Shown here: piece after piece, positions 47,501 through 59,144 of the stretch
Layout: every line of letters starts with the position of its first letter
Position numbering within the stretch: position 1 is the stretch's first letter
Assembly (NCBI RefSeq): GCF_010093595.1
Contig: NW_022985457.1
Coordinates: 242,226 to 306,225 of the forward strand
Length of the DNA: 64,000 bases
Source: Mytilinidion resinicola
Lineage: Eukaryota > Ascomycota > Dothideomycetes > Mytilinidiales > Mytilinidiaceae
Direction: 5' to 3'
The notes under the pieces: generated by a model
Database searches by the model: none
What the model was told of the DNA's origin: nothing
Seen by the model: only the letters and a program-made list of their open reading frames with translations
Made by a program: the position numbers and the translations under genes

Positions 47501-49588
47501 TCGAGACTCTCTGCGTGCGAGGAAGAGTGCTTTTTCTCCTGATGGGGGAGCATTGTATGCCGTGTCTGTGTTGCACTCCGTGTAGAACGTGTGGCACGGC
47601 GGCTGCCCCGGACAGCGGGTAGGTAGACATCGGAACCGGGCGCTGGGAGGCAGTGTGCGGGTGCGAAGGGAAGTAACTCCACTTCATGGGCTGCGTGTGG
47701 TAGTGCTATGCATACTTCAGCAGCCCTGCTCGTGCGGCGATGGGGCTCTCCTCCGTCCTTGATACTCGTCGACGCTCTGGCGAAATGGGCGCCGGATGAC
47801 GCAAATCTCGGGAGCTTCTTCGTCACGGCCACGGTAGCATTGCCCTCATGTCCACTGGACTTTCCGCTTTCAGTCTGAGGTGCGTGATTGCTAGCCGGAG
47901 GGCCAGTAGGGAGGCGGGCCAGCACTTCGCCCGGGTGATGGATGTCTTCATCGACACGAGCTTCACTTGGCCGATGCTCGCCACAACGCGAACACTCTGC
48001 TTCCCCGGTCGCTTGGTCGGATGGAGTCTAGAGCCCTCCAGGCCACCCTTAGACGCCTGACGGTAGTTTTTATAGAGAAGGCTCGCAGAATACGGAGTCG
48101 CTCAGTATCTAGAGCGAGTGTCTGAATTTTCGTCTACGGTGGCACGAGGCCAGCCGTAGCCCTCCAAGACGCTGCCCGCCAGTACTGGGCCGCAATAGCA
48201 TAAGAGCGGTGACAAATAATGCGTTTCAATAGGACCGATAGAGTGCCAGCTGCGGGCATTCCGCGTTAGTGCGGAAGTGTTGGTTGAAGACTTCCGAGAT
48301 CGTATCATGTCACCACCACCCACTGTGACGGCCGGGCACCGTCAAAGGAGTCGCAGGAGTGGGCTGGTGGATTCTACCCGTCTGGGAGACTGGTAAGGCC
48401 AGCTGCGGTGAGTGAAAGTGTCGTATGGGAATCGATTGGGAGCAATCGGCGAAGATTTCACGGTTCACTCTTCCTCGACTGTATGCCACCCATGAAGGTC
48501 AACGCGTCTTGGGTATGCCGCCATTGGCCCCGGACGTGCCCCATGTGAGAGTGAGAAAGCTGACTCGGTGCATGGACGGCTCAGCGTGGAGCGTAATGCG
48601 CTTCCAGACCTCGCTACGGTGGCGTTTATGCCGAGAGTTTTCTTGAAGTTGAGCGAAAACCGGAGCATAATCTTCCCGAAACCGGCAAGATTGGAGTCTG
48701 GAAGATGACCAAAGTCGGAGTGGCCGACCTAGCCGTGCGGGAGTGGGGAGAGGGTTGAGGGTAAAAATCGGAGGTGCGGATATCAGGTGCGGATGAGTGA
48801 CTGTCACGTGATCGCGAGCCGCTTGATGAATAGCCTCGCTTCCACGAAGCCTTGCTAGATTCAGAATGGTGTGCTTCGCTTCAATTGCCCTATACCGAGG
48901 CTAGTGGGGCACGTGCCGGCTCATGAACTGTCTCTGGGAAGCTCATTTGTGGAGGTGTCGCTGGACTCGTTTCGCAGCGATTCATCAAGCCTTATAGGGA
49001 GGTTTAATGAAGAAACTGACCTGTTGATGGTAGTTAATAGCGATTTTGATTCAGCTTGTGATATTACTCACGCCACGTTTCCAGTATTCATCATGCGTAT
49101 AGGCATTCAAGCGGCGTGAAGTAATTGTACGCGATTAGTTTGGATACGATATTTGAACGCTAGTAGTTTACGAACCCCATTAAGCTTGTATGGGGGAAAC
49201 TCCAGATGTGAAGGTGCACGTAAGGTCCGAATAGAATAAAAAGAATTCCGTTCTGGCTATGGTGTGCAAGGCTGTCCAGGATCTAAGCTCTTCACTGCGC
49301 GTCTTTCAGATCACGTGAGCTTTTACTTCCGCCCTTCGTTCACAGTTCCCGGTAATGAACACATACTACTGTTCCTATGGGTTAACTTTTCTTCTCAAAC
49401 ACTATTATCACAAAACGCCTTGCAAGGTCTTGCATAGCACGATCTTACCAAAAATGACACGTGACAGATTGTGCACAAACTGTGCCGCCGTCGTCGCAAG
49501 ATCCAACGTTCCTTTCTCTATACCTTCTTTCATGCATTACCCTTCTACGAATCTCAGCACCGTCTTTGAATCGCCGCTCCTTACAACG
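44595..49588. other. 5-kb interval without a recognisable gene
   Basis: Composition varies from mixed to GC-rich (about 46.9-47.9 kb, with C/G runs such as at 47296) and then AT-rich near 49 kb. Many open frames are Arg/Pro/Ser/Gly-rich and overlap on both strands, which is expected from GC-rich non-coding DNA. No transposon ends, domain or RNA gene was recognised. It could hold long non-coding transcripts or rapidly evolving genes. Confidence 0.4.
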
Positions 49589-50312
49589 ATGACTCAATTC
49601 TCGGATCTCAATGATGACATTTTGCATGTAATATTCAAATGGACTCAATCAGGCTATGATGACGAAGCCAACACCAACATGACCAGCTTTTTAGCCGAAC
49701 TAAGGCTTCTCTGCCACAGGTTCAGTGCAATAATACCACGGTACATGTTCCGAGCTATCGAGATTACCATCTCGGACGAGGAAGGAGGAGGCTCAAGTTG
49801 TGCCTTACTCAAGCGTACTATTGTCGAGAATCCACAGTTTGCGGCTTTCGTGCGGGAGATTCACATTATCTTCGGACACAACTATGGGGCCGGTGCACAT
49901 GGCCCGGCAAATGCGCTACTAGAAAGACTCCCAAATATTCGGACGCTGTGGATTCAGATTGCCGGTTATCCCTTCGAACCCGATTTCTTACAAGGCAACA
50001 CGATGTCACACCTCCGAGCAGTCAACTATTCGTGGATATCCGGGACAGTACCGAGGACCCAATGCAGCATTTAAACCCTAGACCTACGAGTGGCTCTTAC
50101 AGTTTGCCCATAACAAACACCGCTGTTTCCCCAAACTGTGGAGACTCAACGTCGAGGAAGACACGTTAGGCAACCCAAGGATCGAGAACCTTGTCGAATG
50201 GTGCGGCACGGGACAGCAAGCTGAGTCATTGCGGGAGACATGGGATTCTGTGGGTATTTTTAGGAACATTTCGTTCAGGAGGTTTCCACCAATTGGAGAG
50301 TTCGATCGTTGA
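49589..50312 (+). pseudogene. F-box protein paralogue, internally deleted
   Basis: The ATG at 49589 opens MTQFSDLNDDILHVIFKW, nearly the same F-box start as the intact paralogue at 50594 (MTRFSDLNDDILHEIIGW). About 160 codons follow (F-box, then RYMFRAIEITISD and VREIHIIFG), and the frame ends at 50074. In another frame at about 50085-50312 the C-terminal part reappears (TYEWLLQFAHNKHRCFPKLW), matching the paralogue's TYAWIMEFAYHKATHFPKLH. The leucine-rich middle (about 200 residues) is missing. The simplest reading is a deletion after tandem duplication, leaving a pseudogene; a cryptic intron rescuing a shortened protein cannot be excluded. Confidence 0.7.
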
Positions 50313-50593
50313 TACGCCGCCCAATCGGGTCCTCGAGCTTACCTAGGTACGTGGTGGCCTTAACAAGGCGACCGATATGAAACGCTGCGCATGACGTGCC
50401 GTAGGCGGCAACATTTTGTCATAAGACTCGGATTTTTTCCAAATTTGACCTCTTGAATCCATTACGTCTCATTTGAAGTCTGCAGACATCGCCTTCTCTA
50501 GAGTTCACTCTGCATGCGCAGAGAGATATCCAACGTCCTAGGTACCCGAGTTGCTACCGCAGCTGTCAATCCGAATCCTATCCAATCGGAAAC

Positions 50594-51982
50594 ATGACTC
50601 GGTTCAGCGACCTCAATGACGATATTCTACACGAAATAATCGGATGGCTTCAACTCATGAAAGAGAGAGACCCTTCCGCTGCTATCTCTCTCCCTCAACT
50701 AGCTCGCGTATGTTTACGGATCGGTGCCTTGGTGCCACGACATCTTGTGAAAGCCATGAACATCCAAATCACAGCTTCCGATGTGCCCAAATTGAGGCTA
50801 CTCATGCGCTCACTGAAAGAGACACCAGGTCTTAGGGCACTGGTGCGAAAGATCCAGATCACGCTTGGGTTTGAACCTCTGGCGTCCTTTTGGGCAAACG
50901 AGCTGCTTCAACAACTCCCGAACCTCGTGTACCTTGAGATCCAGCGCGCATTATCGAATATTGAGGATTTGCGGGAGCTTTTCGCATTCTCTCCCAACTT
51001 CTTCCAAATCAATAAGCTAGAAAAACTCCGTCGGGTTAACTTCCAACGCGAAACGGTATCCTTTGCGACGATCTTCGATTGCATGTCTCTTCCGAACGTT
51101 GAACTGATTGATTTCTCTATTAGAACTGGGGAGACTTTCGAAGACTCGAAACGAGCTTCAGATCTAACGTCAATATCACAGTCCTGTCGAGTTAAAACAC
51201 TGAATCTCAATGACTCCAGAACGTCGCTTGATCTATTCCAAGCGTTGCTCAGGCGGTGTCCATACCTACAACATCTTACCGGCTCCATGCCCCGTCCATT
51301 CCGCAGTACCGGCCCAGGAATCATTTTGTTCTCCGCTGCACAACTACAGCATGCCTTGGCTCCGACAAGAGATACTCTGGTGTCCCTCGACTTACTCAAT
51401 TTGCAGAGCCACACTTCGCATCCAACTCCTTTTTGTGATGGCACGAAGCTGGATTTGAAGATGTTCTCATCTTTGGAAAGCATCACGCTTCCAGTTCACT
51501 GCTTCTTCAACAGGCCGGTCCCGCACGACTCTCGTAACGGAACTTATGCGCAATTCCCCTGGTCCATGACAAAACTGAACGTGAGTCAACTCTTACCCTT
51601 CTCCTAGTACTCGAATCGTCAATGTAAATGTCTAGGTATGTGACGGCTGGTTCATTAGCATGCTAACTTCATTACGATTCAGCTGTACTTCGCACAAAAA
51701 ACGAATCCGTACTCTGGAAAACCAATGAATATACTCCACTCCAACGACCAGGAACGTGCAAAGCTGCGAAGCGGAAACGCCGCGTTTGAGCCATGGACTT
51801 ACGCATGGATCATGGAGTTCGCCTACCACAAGGCAACACACTTTCCAAAGCTGCACAGCTTGACTGTGGAAGAAGAGTTGACAGGACCGGACATGAGCTT
51901 AGTAAGATGGTCTAATGAAGACGCCATGAAGGTATGGACCTCTGTGGGCGCTATTTGCAACGTCCTATTCAGAGAACCTTAA
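50594..51982 (+). CDS. F-box domain protein with leucine-rich region
   Basis: Two exons (50594-51580 and 51683-51982) join after a 102-bp intron to give 428 residues. The N-terminal F-box (FSDLNDDILHEIIGWLQLM) would bind SKP1. The middle shows irregular leucine-rich repeats (LPNLVYLEIQRAL, KLRRVNFQ, LPNVELIDFSI, RVKTLNLNDS), likely for substrate recognition. The C-terminal exon has TYAWIMEFAYHKATHFPKLH. An alternative acceptor within the intron would change a few residues. Role: substrate adaptor of an SCF ubiquitin ligase, substrate unknown. Its neighbour at 49589 is a tandem duplicate that has lost its centre. Confidence 0.75.
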
Positions 51983-52049
51983 CTGCAGACCTCCCGGGGT
52001 CGGTGATGGAGTCAGGAGAAATCCCCAAAAGCGTCTAAGAAGCTATTCC

Positions 52050-52765
52050 TCAAGTCTGAAGCGGCACGCTTAGCTGTGGTTTCCTCAACGTCACCGTATA
52101 CTCATGCCTCCACTTCTCCGTCGGAAAATTCACCTCCTCCACAATCTCAAAGCCATGTCGTTGATACAGCGGAAGCGCCATCGGCGACGATTCAACCCAG
52201 ACCGGAATGAACAGCCTATCCGCAATCTCTAGCCCGTACTTGATGAGCATGCTCGCACATCCTCTCCGCTCGTAGTCCGGATCCGTATTCAAGTCATGTA
52301 GAACTGCAATCAAAATCAGCGTCTCATTTCTCACTCCTAACCCCCAAATTCCTAAAACTCACTCATGTGCGCATGTCCATGCGTATACCTCTCCCTCCGC
52401 GCCACAAAATCCTCCAAAATCGCCTCCGCGCATTCCCGTTCCACACTCCCTTCCGCGTAGTACGGCGCGGTGGCCCAATGCTTGGGTCCTTGCGGTGCAT
52501 CTACCCAATTCACCACGATACCCCATACACCCACCGCTACTATTTTCCCAGTATCCGTGTCGGTGATTTTCAGCTGTAGGATCGTGGGATTGGCGGTCCG
52601 GCCCTTGAGGACGCGCTCCTCGGCGGCTTTGCGCAGCTCGGGCGTGTTGCAGGGCCCGAAAAGCGCGGCGTGGGCGGCGTAGCCTGAGGCGCGGAAGGCT
52701 TTGAGCTCGACGCCGATCATTTCGGGGATGTCGGTCAGGGGGGCGCGGGAGAGGACGAGAGGCAT
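52050..52765 (-). CDS. GNAT-family N-acetyltransferase
   Basis: Exons 52363-52765 and 52050-52303 (59-bp intron) give 218 residues. The N-terminal part (MPLVLSRAPLTDIPEMIGVE) leads into the substrate strand (KIVAVGVWGIV). The acetyl-CoA-binding motif A follows the intron: LHDLNTDPDYERRGCASMLI, with the R-R-G-x-A/G turn (ERRGCAS), and motif B is PLYQRHGFEIVEE. This is the common fungal type near trichothecene 3-acetylation-like and small-molecule GNATs; the substrate is unknown. A T-run follows its start codon region upstream (52774-52782). Confidence 0.85.
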
Positions 52766-53347
52766 TTTGAATTTTTTTTTGATCTTCGGTTTATGTGAAG
52801 AGTGTAGAAATTGTTGAAGTCAGAGGAAATGCTAGGAGAGAAAATGGTGAGGTCGGATGTAGCCTGTGTTTAAGTAACAATGTGAAGTTGAAATTAGGCA
52901 AACACCATGGTTATAGATACGGATATGCAAGCTGTAGCGCCTCAACCGCCGTTAATATGTAGGAGATGCTGCATATCACGCGTAAACATGCGGGGCAGAT
53001 GATAGCTTTTACCGGGTTCCGTTTAGCGTGTCAGCAAGCATAGCGGGGCAGAGAAGGAGCTCTGGAGAATCGATGAGCGCTGGTCCTCGGAGTTCAACTA
53101 TTTATAGGCGAAATAGGCAAGCAATGGCAATTCAGAGAAACCCTTCCTAGCTATGCGGCTCTATTTTGCGTCTGCGATCAGCGATGCCCTCGTCGGGAAT
53201 CGCCAAGCTCAGGGCACATCCTTCTTGGTAGACACGTCGATCCAACATCCTCCTCTCTTTAGCCCTTTGGGCCCCTCCTTCAAGTCGCAAGGCTCGCTTT
53301 GCGAACTCCAATCATCATTGCGCCATATACCAACCATTCAAGTCCCT
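52766..53347. other. Intergenic
   Basis: GNAT promoter and 3' flank of the DUF4470 pseudogene. No gene seen. Confidence 0.4.
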
Positions 53348-56197
53348 TCACCCAACATCTTTTTCTATGACGCGCCTATCCATCCAGAGGGCTGCCTCTT
53401 TAGCTTTGTTTTTAACCACTTTGGTGAACTTGAACACGCTGGTGACGACAATTCCTTGCTCTCGAAACCTCTTGACTGCAGGAGTCTGTATGCTATTGTC
53501 GTCGTCGAGAAGGTCTTGTCGTAAGTTTGTGGTTTCGCCATCAGGCCAGATATTATTATTGAAGAGCACAAGAATGAAGTGCGGCACTTCGGACCCCAAG
53601 GCCGTTGCGCCCTTGACGGGGATCTTGTACCGGTAGATGTCGTCCAGATGTGGTAGATTTAGGATAGAAGCCAAACGGCATGAGAGGTAACCGGATGGCT
53701 GCTTGGATTCGCATATCTTCAACAAATGGTGTCGCTGTGGTAGTCCTCACAGGCCGATTGGCTGTTGTCTCTGCAATAGAGAGGGGACACGAGCGAGGCG
53801 GACGTGCTCTAGTCATTATTTTTCCACTCAAAATACTTGATAGTATGGACGCAAGCCAGTGGGCGGGGTATCCTATCTCGGAGAGATGTATGAGCAACCT
53901 AGACATGATTGATACGTTGAATGGAGAAAAGACCAGAATAAGGAAACTGAAACCTGTGACGGCCCGTGGATATGGCAGCGTGATCTTCAAAAAGAGCGAG
54001 TATACCCATTTCTCGAGATTTGGGCGCTCCATGAGATCGAAGAACTGTAGCCTTTTTTCGCCTGGGCGCTTCCAGCATGTGTAGCGTTGAAGACCAAATT
54101 CCACCTCGTCATCCTTAGGCTCAAATAACTTTCGAGTCTTTTCTACTTTCATCTTGAGCAAATTTTCAGAACCGTACAAACACAAATTCTCGTTCATGAA
54201 CCTATCCAGGTTGTTTGATCCCCCATAAGCAGGGTTATTGCGAAGAACATTCGACGTGATGTACGGATCGCGATCTGGATCATTCACTGGAAGCGCGTAG
54301 AGAAATTTCGTGAGCGGTCCCCCAATGTAGTCCTGCATGGTCGGTCCGTCAGCGCATCGCATTAAGATGAAGCAGCAAGCCATGAGGAGGACAATGCTTA
54401 CGGGATATTGCTGAGATGGATTCTGTCGTATCGCTAAGGGTAAGAGGCAGTTTCGACTAAGTCTATGGCTTTTGACCTACGATGCGCAAGAGTTTTGTAT
54501 TTTAAATGCTCCAGAGTCTAGGTGACTTCACCAGCGATGAGTTCAATGACAATCCGGCCGCGCATGGTGGAGATAGCTTGGGAAATCTCGATAAAGAAAC
54601 CCTTCCAATAGTCATATAACTGATGGAGCTCTTTCGTTGGCACATTGCACAGCTGCATTCCCACGACGCAAAATGGATTGTGTGAGATATCCGGTTCCAT
54701 AGGCGGGAAAATCGCATCAATGTCTACTGGAGTGACATTTGGTTGCCAGTTTTGTACGAGATAGTCGGAGAAGTTGACAAGAGTAGCTTGAGGCTCTTCC
54801 GAGCCGTTGCCGCTTTGCTTCAATGCCTCGACGAAAGAGCGTTCGCGTTCAGTGAGTAGGGCGCGAGGAGGTAGAAGCATCGCGCCAGAACTATAGCAGT
54901 GGTGATCCAACTCACAACCTTCCGGAACTGGGTCATCAACGGCCACGATATAAAGTCCTTGGCTGCAAGTAAAGCCATTTTTGCAGTTGGCCACGCTGCG
55001 GCAGTCTTCTGTTGCCAGGATTTGAGGGCGTTGAGTATAGCTGGTCTGTCGAGCTCATATATAGTGATCCACTTGGGTGCGGTCCAACGACCTTCCAGAA
55101 TATCAACTGCCAAAGTGATGGTCTTTTGTAGCTCTTGGTGCGCATAAAGTGGCATTATGGGCGCAACAAAAATGTGGAATGCCGCGGAATTGATTTTCTG
55201 TGCAGCGTCGGAAGTCGTATTTGCAGGTAACCGATGTACCAAGAGCAGCATGACGAGCAACCTAGCCATAGTGGGAGCTTTCAAAGGGACACAAGTGAAA
55301 TGATACTTCGGTATGCGTAGCATTTCTTTCATTTGGTCTTCCCACGACGCGACGGCTGCAATGGTTGTGTAAAGGTGTCTTGCGTCTCCGATGCCTCCAA
55401 ACATAGCCGTGAGCGTTTCCTTGAAAGGTGGATTCATCATGACAGCAGGGTCCAACAGGGGTGAGCAGTCATCGTGGTCAACATTGTAATATTCCGGTTG
55501 GGACAGCCTAGGTGTGTCGGTGGAATGACATGATCAAGTTCCGTACACCCTCTCTCGACGTTGATGTCAATTGCTCGATCCAAACGTAAATATAAAGTAC
55601 TGATTCGTGCTTTTCGAAAAAAACATATTCTGCTCACATCGAGGGCATATAGCGTGGTACGAGTTGAGTAACATTTGATACGTAGGTGAACATGCCTTGC
55701 GGCGCTTTCGTCTCGATATCTCTCTCAAGCCGAATGGCATGTTTCAAGGCAGAATTAAACTCATCGTCATCCGTAGCCCCAAGTTTGCGACTTGCTTCCT
55801 CAGCTTCTTTCCATCGGCAGCAATGCATATGAGCCTTGGATATTCTTGTCTGGAGCCTAACTCGCAGAGGGTCATCCGGAGACTTCAGAAGCTTGATAGC
55901 AGCCTCTGCTGGCTTGATTGAATTGTCATACTCGCCAATTTCAAAATACGTGGCGCTCAAATTGGATAGACGTCGCGCATCTTCGGGACTGGCAGTACAT
56001 GCTTTCTTGTACGCGTCGATCGCTGACAAAAATCCGTAAGAATAGAGGCGGCAAGGAAACGAAATAAAGAGAGGGTGAACAGTACCTTGGATAAGTTTAC
56101 CACTCTTGTAAAGCGCGTTCCCACGTTCGCGATGGTCGTTCACATCAGTCTTCTGCTTGGACCGATCTGGGAGAGAAGAGCCGGGGACGTCGCCCAT
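53348..56197 (-). pseudogene. TPR-DUF4470 protein gene with several disabling lesions
   Basis: The start MGDVPGSSLPDRSK (56197) leads through exons 56086-56197 and 55638-56022 into three TPR-like helices (NDHRERGNALYKSGKLI; DARRLSNLSATYFEIGEYDN). Exon 3 from 55507 carries the DUF4470 signature (TAMFGGIGDARHLYTTIAAV). The protein then continues in pieces: TEDCRSVANCKNGFTC, YDRIHLSNIPDYIGG (a 32-nt exon near 54411-54442 plus the next exon), HLSEIGYPAHWLASILSSIL and LPHLDDIYRYKIPVKG. To read through, one must cross a one-base frameshift near 55005, an in-frame TAG at about 54524, and another one-base shift near 53670. Homology in all pieces is clear, so this is a recently decayed gene. Family function is unknown. 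Confidence 0.75.
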
Positions 56198-56617
56198 GAT
56201 TGCGGAGGGGGTAGCAGGAAGAAAATGACCTAGAAACGAGCCTAGGAAGACCAGAACATGCCCTTTAGGCACAATATGGCATCTGGGAAATAGTGCTCCG
56301 GTGATGATTGACGATGCAGTGGAAATAAGGTTGGGAGCGGCGGTGAGTCCAAATGTGCTAGGCCCTTGTGGCGCACGCTAGTTTCAACGCGCGTTCCCGT
56401 GACCTACGCCCCTTTTTTAATGCTCCAAAGTAGGTATCTAATTCGTTCTTCATCACGCCTTTTAATAGTGTTTGTATGAGTTATTTCCATTGACTGTGTT
56501 TTTACTAGAACTTATTAATGGAATGGCGCGGAAGCAGTGCTCCCACGCGACCCATATAACTGATCCTCCCTCCGCATTCTAGTATATACCCGTATCAAGA
56601 ATCGCGTCCCAAAGTTA
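56198..56617. other. Intergenic
   Basis: 420 bp between two same-strand genes; it holds the promoter of the DUF4470 gene and the 3' flank of the methyltransferase. Nothing else seen. Confidence 0.4.
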
Positions 56618-57472
56618 TCACTTCCTCCCCGTCGAGACAACGAAAATGCCCTTCAGCTTCTTCGGACTCTTTGGATGCCGCTCAAAAGCCAGCCTAATCC
56701 ATTCTTCCTCGAACCGATCAAGCTCCTCCTCCGTATAGCCTCCAATGTAGAGGTTCGCAGCCGGATTCTTCGCTCTTACAAACCCATTGAAGTATGGAGC
56801 AGGGTCGTCGATAGCCATGAACGCCTCCTGGGTCTCAAAAGTGCTGTCGTTGAACCCAGCCTCCTCGAATTTCTTCTTGATACCCTCCACGCTCAACCAC
56901 GGCTCTGGAAACAACGAAGCAGGTGCCGTGTTGCCTTTTGTATTCTCTGCGGCTAGCTTCATGAGGTCCATCCATTCAAGAGTTACCCAGGTGCACATGC
57001 AAGCTACACCACCGGGCTTGAGCACGCGATATGCCGCTTCAAGAGCTTTTTGGCTGTCGGGAATGAGGTTGTAGACCAGACTGCCCATGACATGGCTGAT
57101 TGAAGAGTCATAAATGCCGGCTAGATCTTCTGCATTCGATACCAGTGGTTCGATTCGGTTCCAGAGCGGATCTGTTGCCGTCTTCTTACGTTCTTCGAGC
57201 TGCTCGATCATGCCCGCGCTGAAGTCCGACGCGATGAGGCGCGCATTCGGAGGGATCTGCGAACCCAGCTGTCGTATCAGCATGCCGATGGTCGTTCCTG
57301 GGCCGCAGCCGACGTCTAGGATGGCGGTTGCTTCGGCGATTGGGAGGGCGTGGTTGAGTGTCTTGACAAGCACCATGCTCGGACGAGTGATCGGAGACTC
57401 GTCATCCTGAGGAAGAGCGTTGTATGATTTGGCGTTCGCGCTCCAGTCGTCGCCTTTCTGTTCGAAGGCCAT
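56618..57472 (-). CDS. SAM-dependent methyltransferase (class I)
   Basis: A single-exon frame of 284 codons starts MAFEQKGDDWSANAKSYNAL. Rossmann motif I is AILDVGCGPGTTIGML (about 50-65), with acidic strand-2 end DFSAGMIEQLEERK, motif II region NAEDLAG and motif III VLKPGGVACMCTW. These are the standard elements of methyltransferase_11/25 enzymes acting on small molecules. No cluster core gene is nearby, so substrate is unknown. It sits about 370 bp from a MITE upstream of its start. Codon use and length are typical of an intact gene. Confidence 0.9.
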   Translation of the reverse strand: MAFEQKGDDWSANAKSYNALPQDDESPITRPSMVLVKTLNHALPIAEATAILDVGCGPGTTIGMLIRQLGSQIPPNARLIASDFSAGMIEQLEERKKTATDPLWNRIEPLVSNAEDLAGIYDSSISHVMGSLVYNLIPDSQKALEAAYRVLKPGGVACMCTWVTLEWMDLMKLAAENTKGNTAPASLFPEPWLSVEGIKKKFEEAGFNDSTFETQEAFMAIDDPAPYFNGFVRAKNPAANLYIGGYTEEELDRFEEEWIRLAFERHPKSPKKLKGIFVVSTGRK

Positions 57473-57840
57473 GGCGGGAGTGAAGGGAGGTGACTACAAA
57501 ATATGACCCTAATTGACGGTGAGACAATCAAAGTAGAATTTGGTTTTGGCTGCCGACAGGTTACAGCAGCGTCTTCTTATAATATGGTGAACGGAGACTA
57601 TTCGGAGCCTTTGTCGGAGATTTATGATCCCTGCGATCAATCACATCAACTAGGCTAAAATGAGTAACGCAATGTTACATACTAGCTGAGAAGGGTTTCT
57701 TTTGGCTTTTGGAGATCCACGAAGTAAAATACGCTGCCCTTGTGTGGAGGAAGAGAGTATTCAGTTTTAATTTCTGACGACATTGTAGTCCATCACGTGA
57801 CCATTTCGGCTATCTCATTAAGACCCTTCTGCAACGGCTA
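57473..57840. promoter_or_regulatory. Upstream region of the methyltransferase
   Basis: 370 bp between the methyltransferase start and a MITE; it should hold the promoter. No other feature. Confidence 0.35.
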
Positions 57841-57987
57841 CAAGTGGGCTACCTGAGCGGGCTGCCGCCCTCCCTGCAAAGTTTTGGGTGGCATTTTAGT
57901 CGTATCCACAGTATTTTCGTAGGGTACGACTATACTACAGCCTAAAACTTGCAGGGAGGGCGGCAGCCCGCTCAGGTAGCCCCATTG
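57841..57987. mobile_element. 147-bp MITE with ~45-bp terminal inverted repeats and TA target duplication
   Basis: The left end CAAGTGGGCTACCTGAGCGG continues GCTGCCGCCCTCCCTGC; the right end, reversed, reads CAATGGGGCTACCTGAGCGG and the same continuation. The inverted match extends about 45 bp, including AAGTTTT(G/A)GG. The element is flanked by TA dinucleotides (57839-57840 and 57988-57989), as expected for Tc1/mariner-type transposition. Only about 55 bp lie between the arms, so a strong hairpin can form. It has no coding capacity. Confidence 0.85.
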
Positions 57988-57989
57988 TA

Positions 57990-59144
57990 GCCTTGAGTCC
58001 TAGCGTAAATCTCATCTGCGGTGAAATAGAATAGCCGTTTCGTTCGAAACCGCCTCCTTCCACTTCAGCATTTCCTAGCGTATTCAATTGTATGTACATT
58101 TCAGACGAAATAATTCTTTCATCCGAATCATGCGACACACTCTTCGCCTGGTACATCTTCAGCCTTATTCAGCCCCCTTTTTTTTCGGTTGGCGTATCTT
58201 GGCAGTACTTCATGCAATGCCGCACTTCGCGATCTTCACCTGAGGCCTCCAGATTTCCCAATATCCAACTATTGTTTTCATCTGCTCTATTGTGCACCGT
58301 GTCTACTTAATTGGCGATGTCATAGGTCTATGCACGCTGAGCAGCTGCGTTTATTGGAGGAGATACTTTGCAGGATTTGTTCCTAATTACTTCACATACT
58401 ATTAAACCTCTAAAAAGAGGGGAGCAGGATTTCAGTAAGCGGTGTGAAGGGCCTTCGGGCTTTTTCCACCCTAAGCCTATATGCTTCCTATTCTCTCTTC
58501 TCCTATCCTTCCGCAATCTACTACATACGTGGTCGCAACTTAGCACGTGCAATACCCTAATTTACGTCTACCTGGCATTCAAAAATCTGTTATTGAGGTG
58601 CCACCCTTAAATGCCCTCCTACTTAAACGTCTCCCTAGATCTTCCTTCCCTCTCTTAGAAAAGCGACATGAATAGGGCTTTTGGGAGAAACCAGGCTGCT
58701 GTAACTAATTCATGGTGGGAGATCCTTTAAACTAGATTCGTGCGATGCTATAATGGCTGGGTGGTTATCTATGGAGCTAGTGGAGGCGTGTGGTGTTTCG
58801 TGCATTATCTTACCGGTAGCAATGATGCCGCGCACCTTTACGTTATGCGGATGCGGATGCGGCGACACAACAGTCGAGCATAGTGGCGGTTATGTGGAGG
58901 TTTACTAGTGTTTGGCATGTTTGTGTGGGAGTGGTGGTGATTACCAGTGATGGAGATGTTTCAGACAGCCATTCTGGGGTTCCTCCTTGGGTTTGATTCC
59001 CTACACTCACACGCCCACACATGCGAACGAAATCCTTATCTTGGTGCTTGATCCTTCCACCCAGCATAAATCGAAGGGGAACATTTCGGGCAATGGTTGA
59101 ATAAGCTCTCAAGACATCCTACCAATTTCCATCCCATCGCTGAC
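57990..59144. other. Intergenic, partly AT-rich
   Basis: About 1.15 kb. No gene recognised; 58300-58720 has a decayed, low-GC look but no definable element ends. Confidence 0.4.

Noticed and set aside
46884..47687. 267-codon Pro/Ser/Arg-rich minus-strand open frame
   Set aside because: It lies in a GC-rich segment where both strands have long open frames; no domain or splice support.
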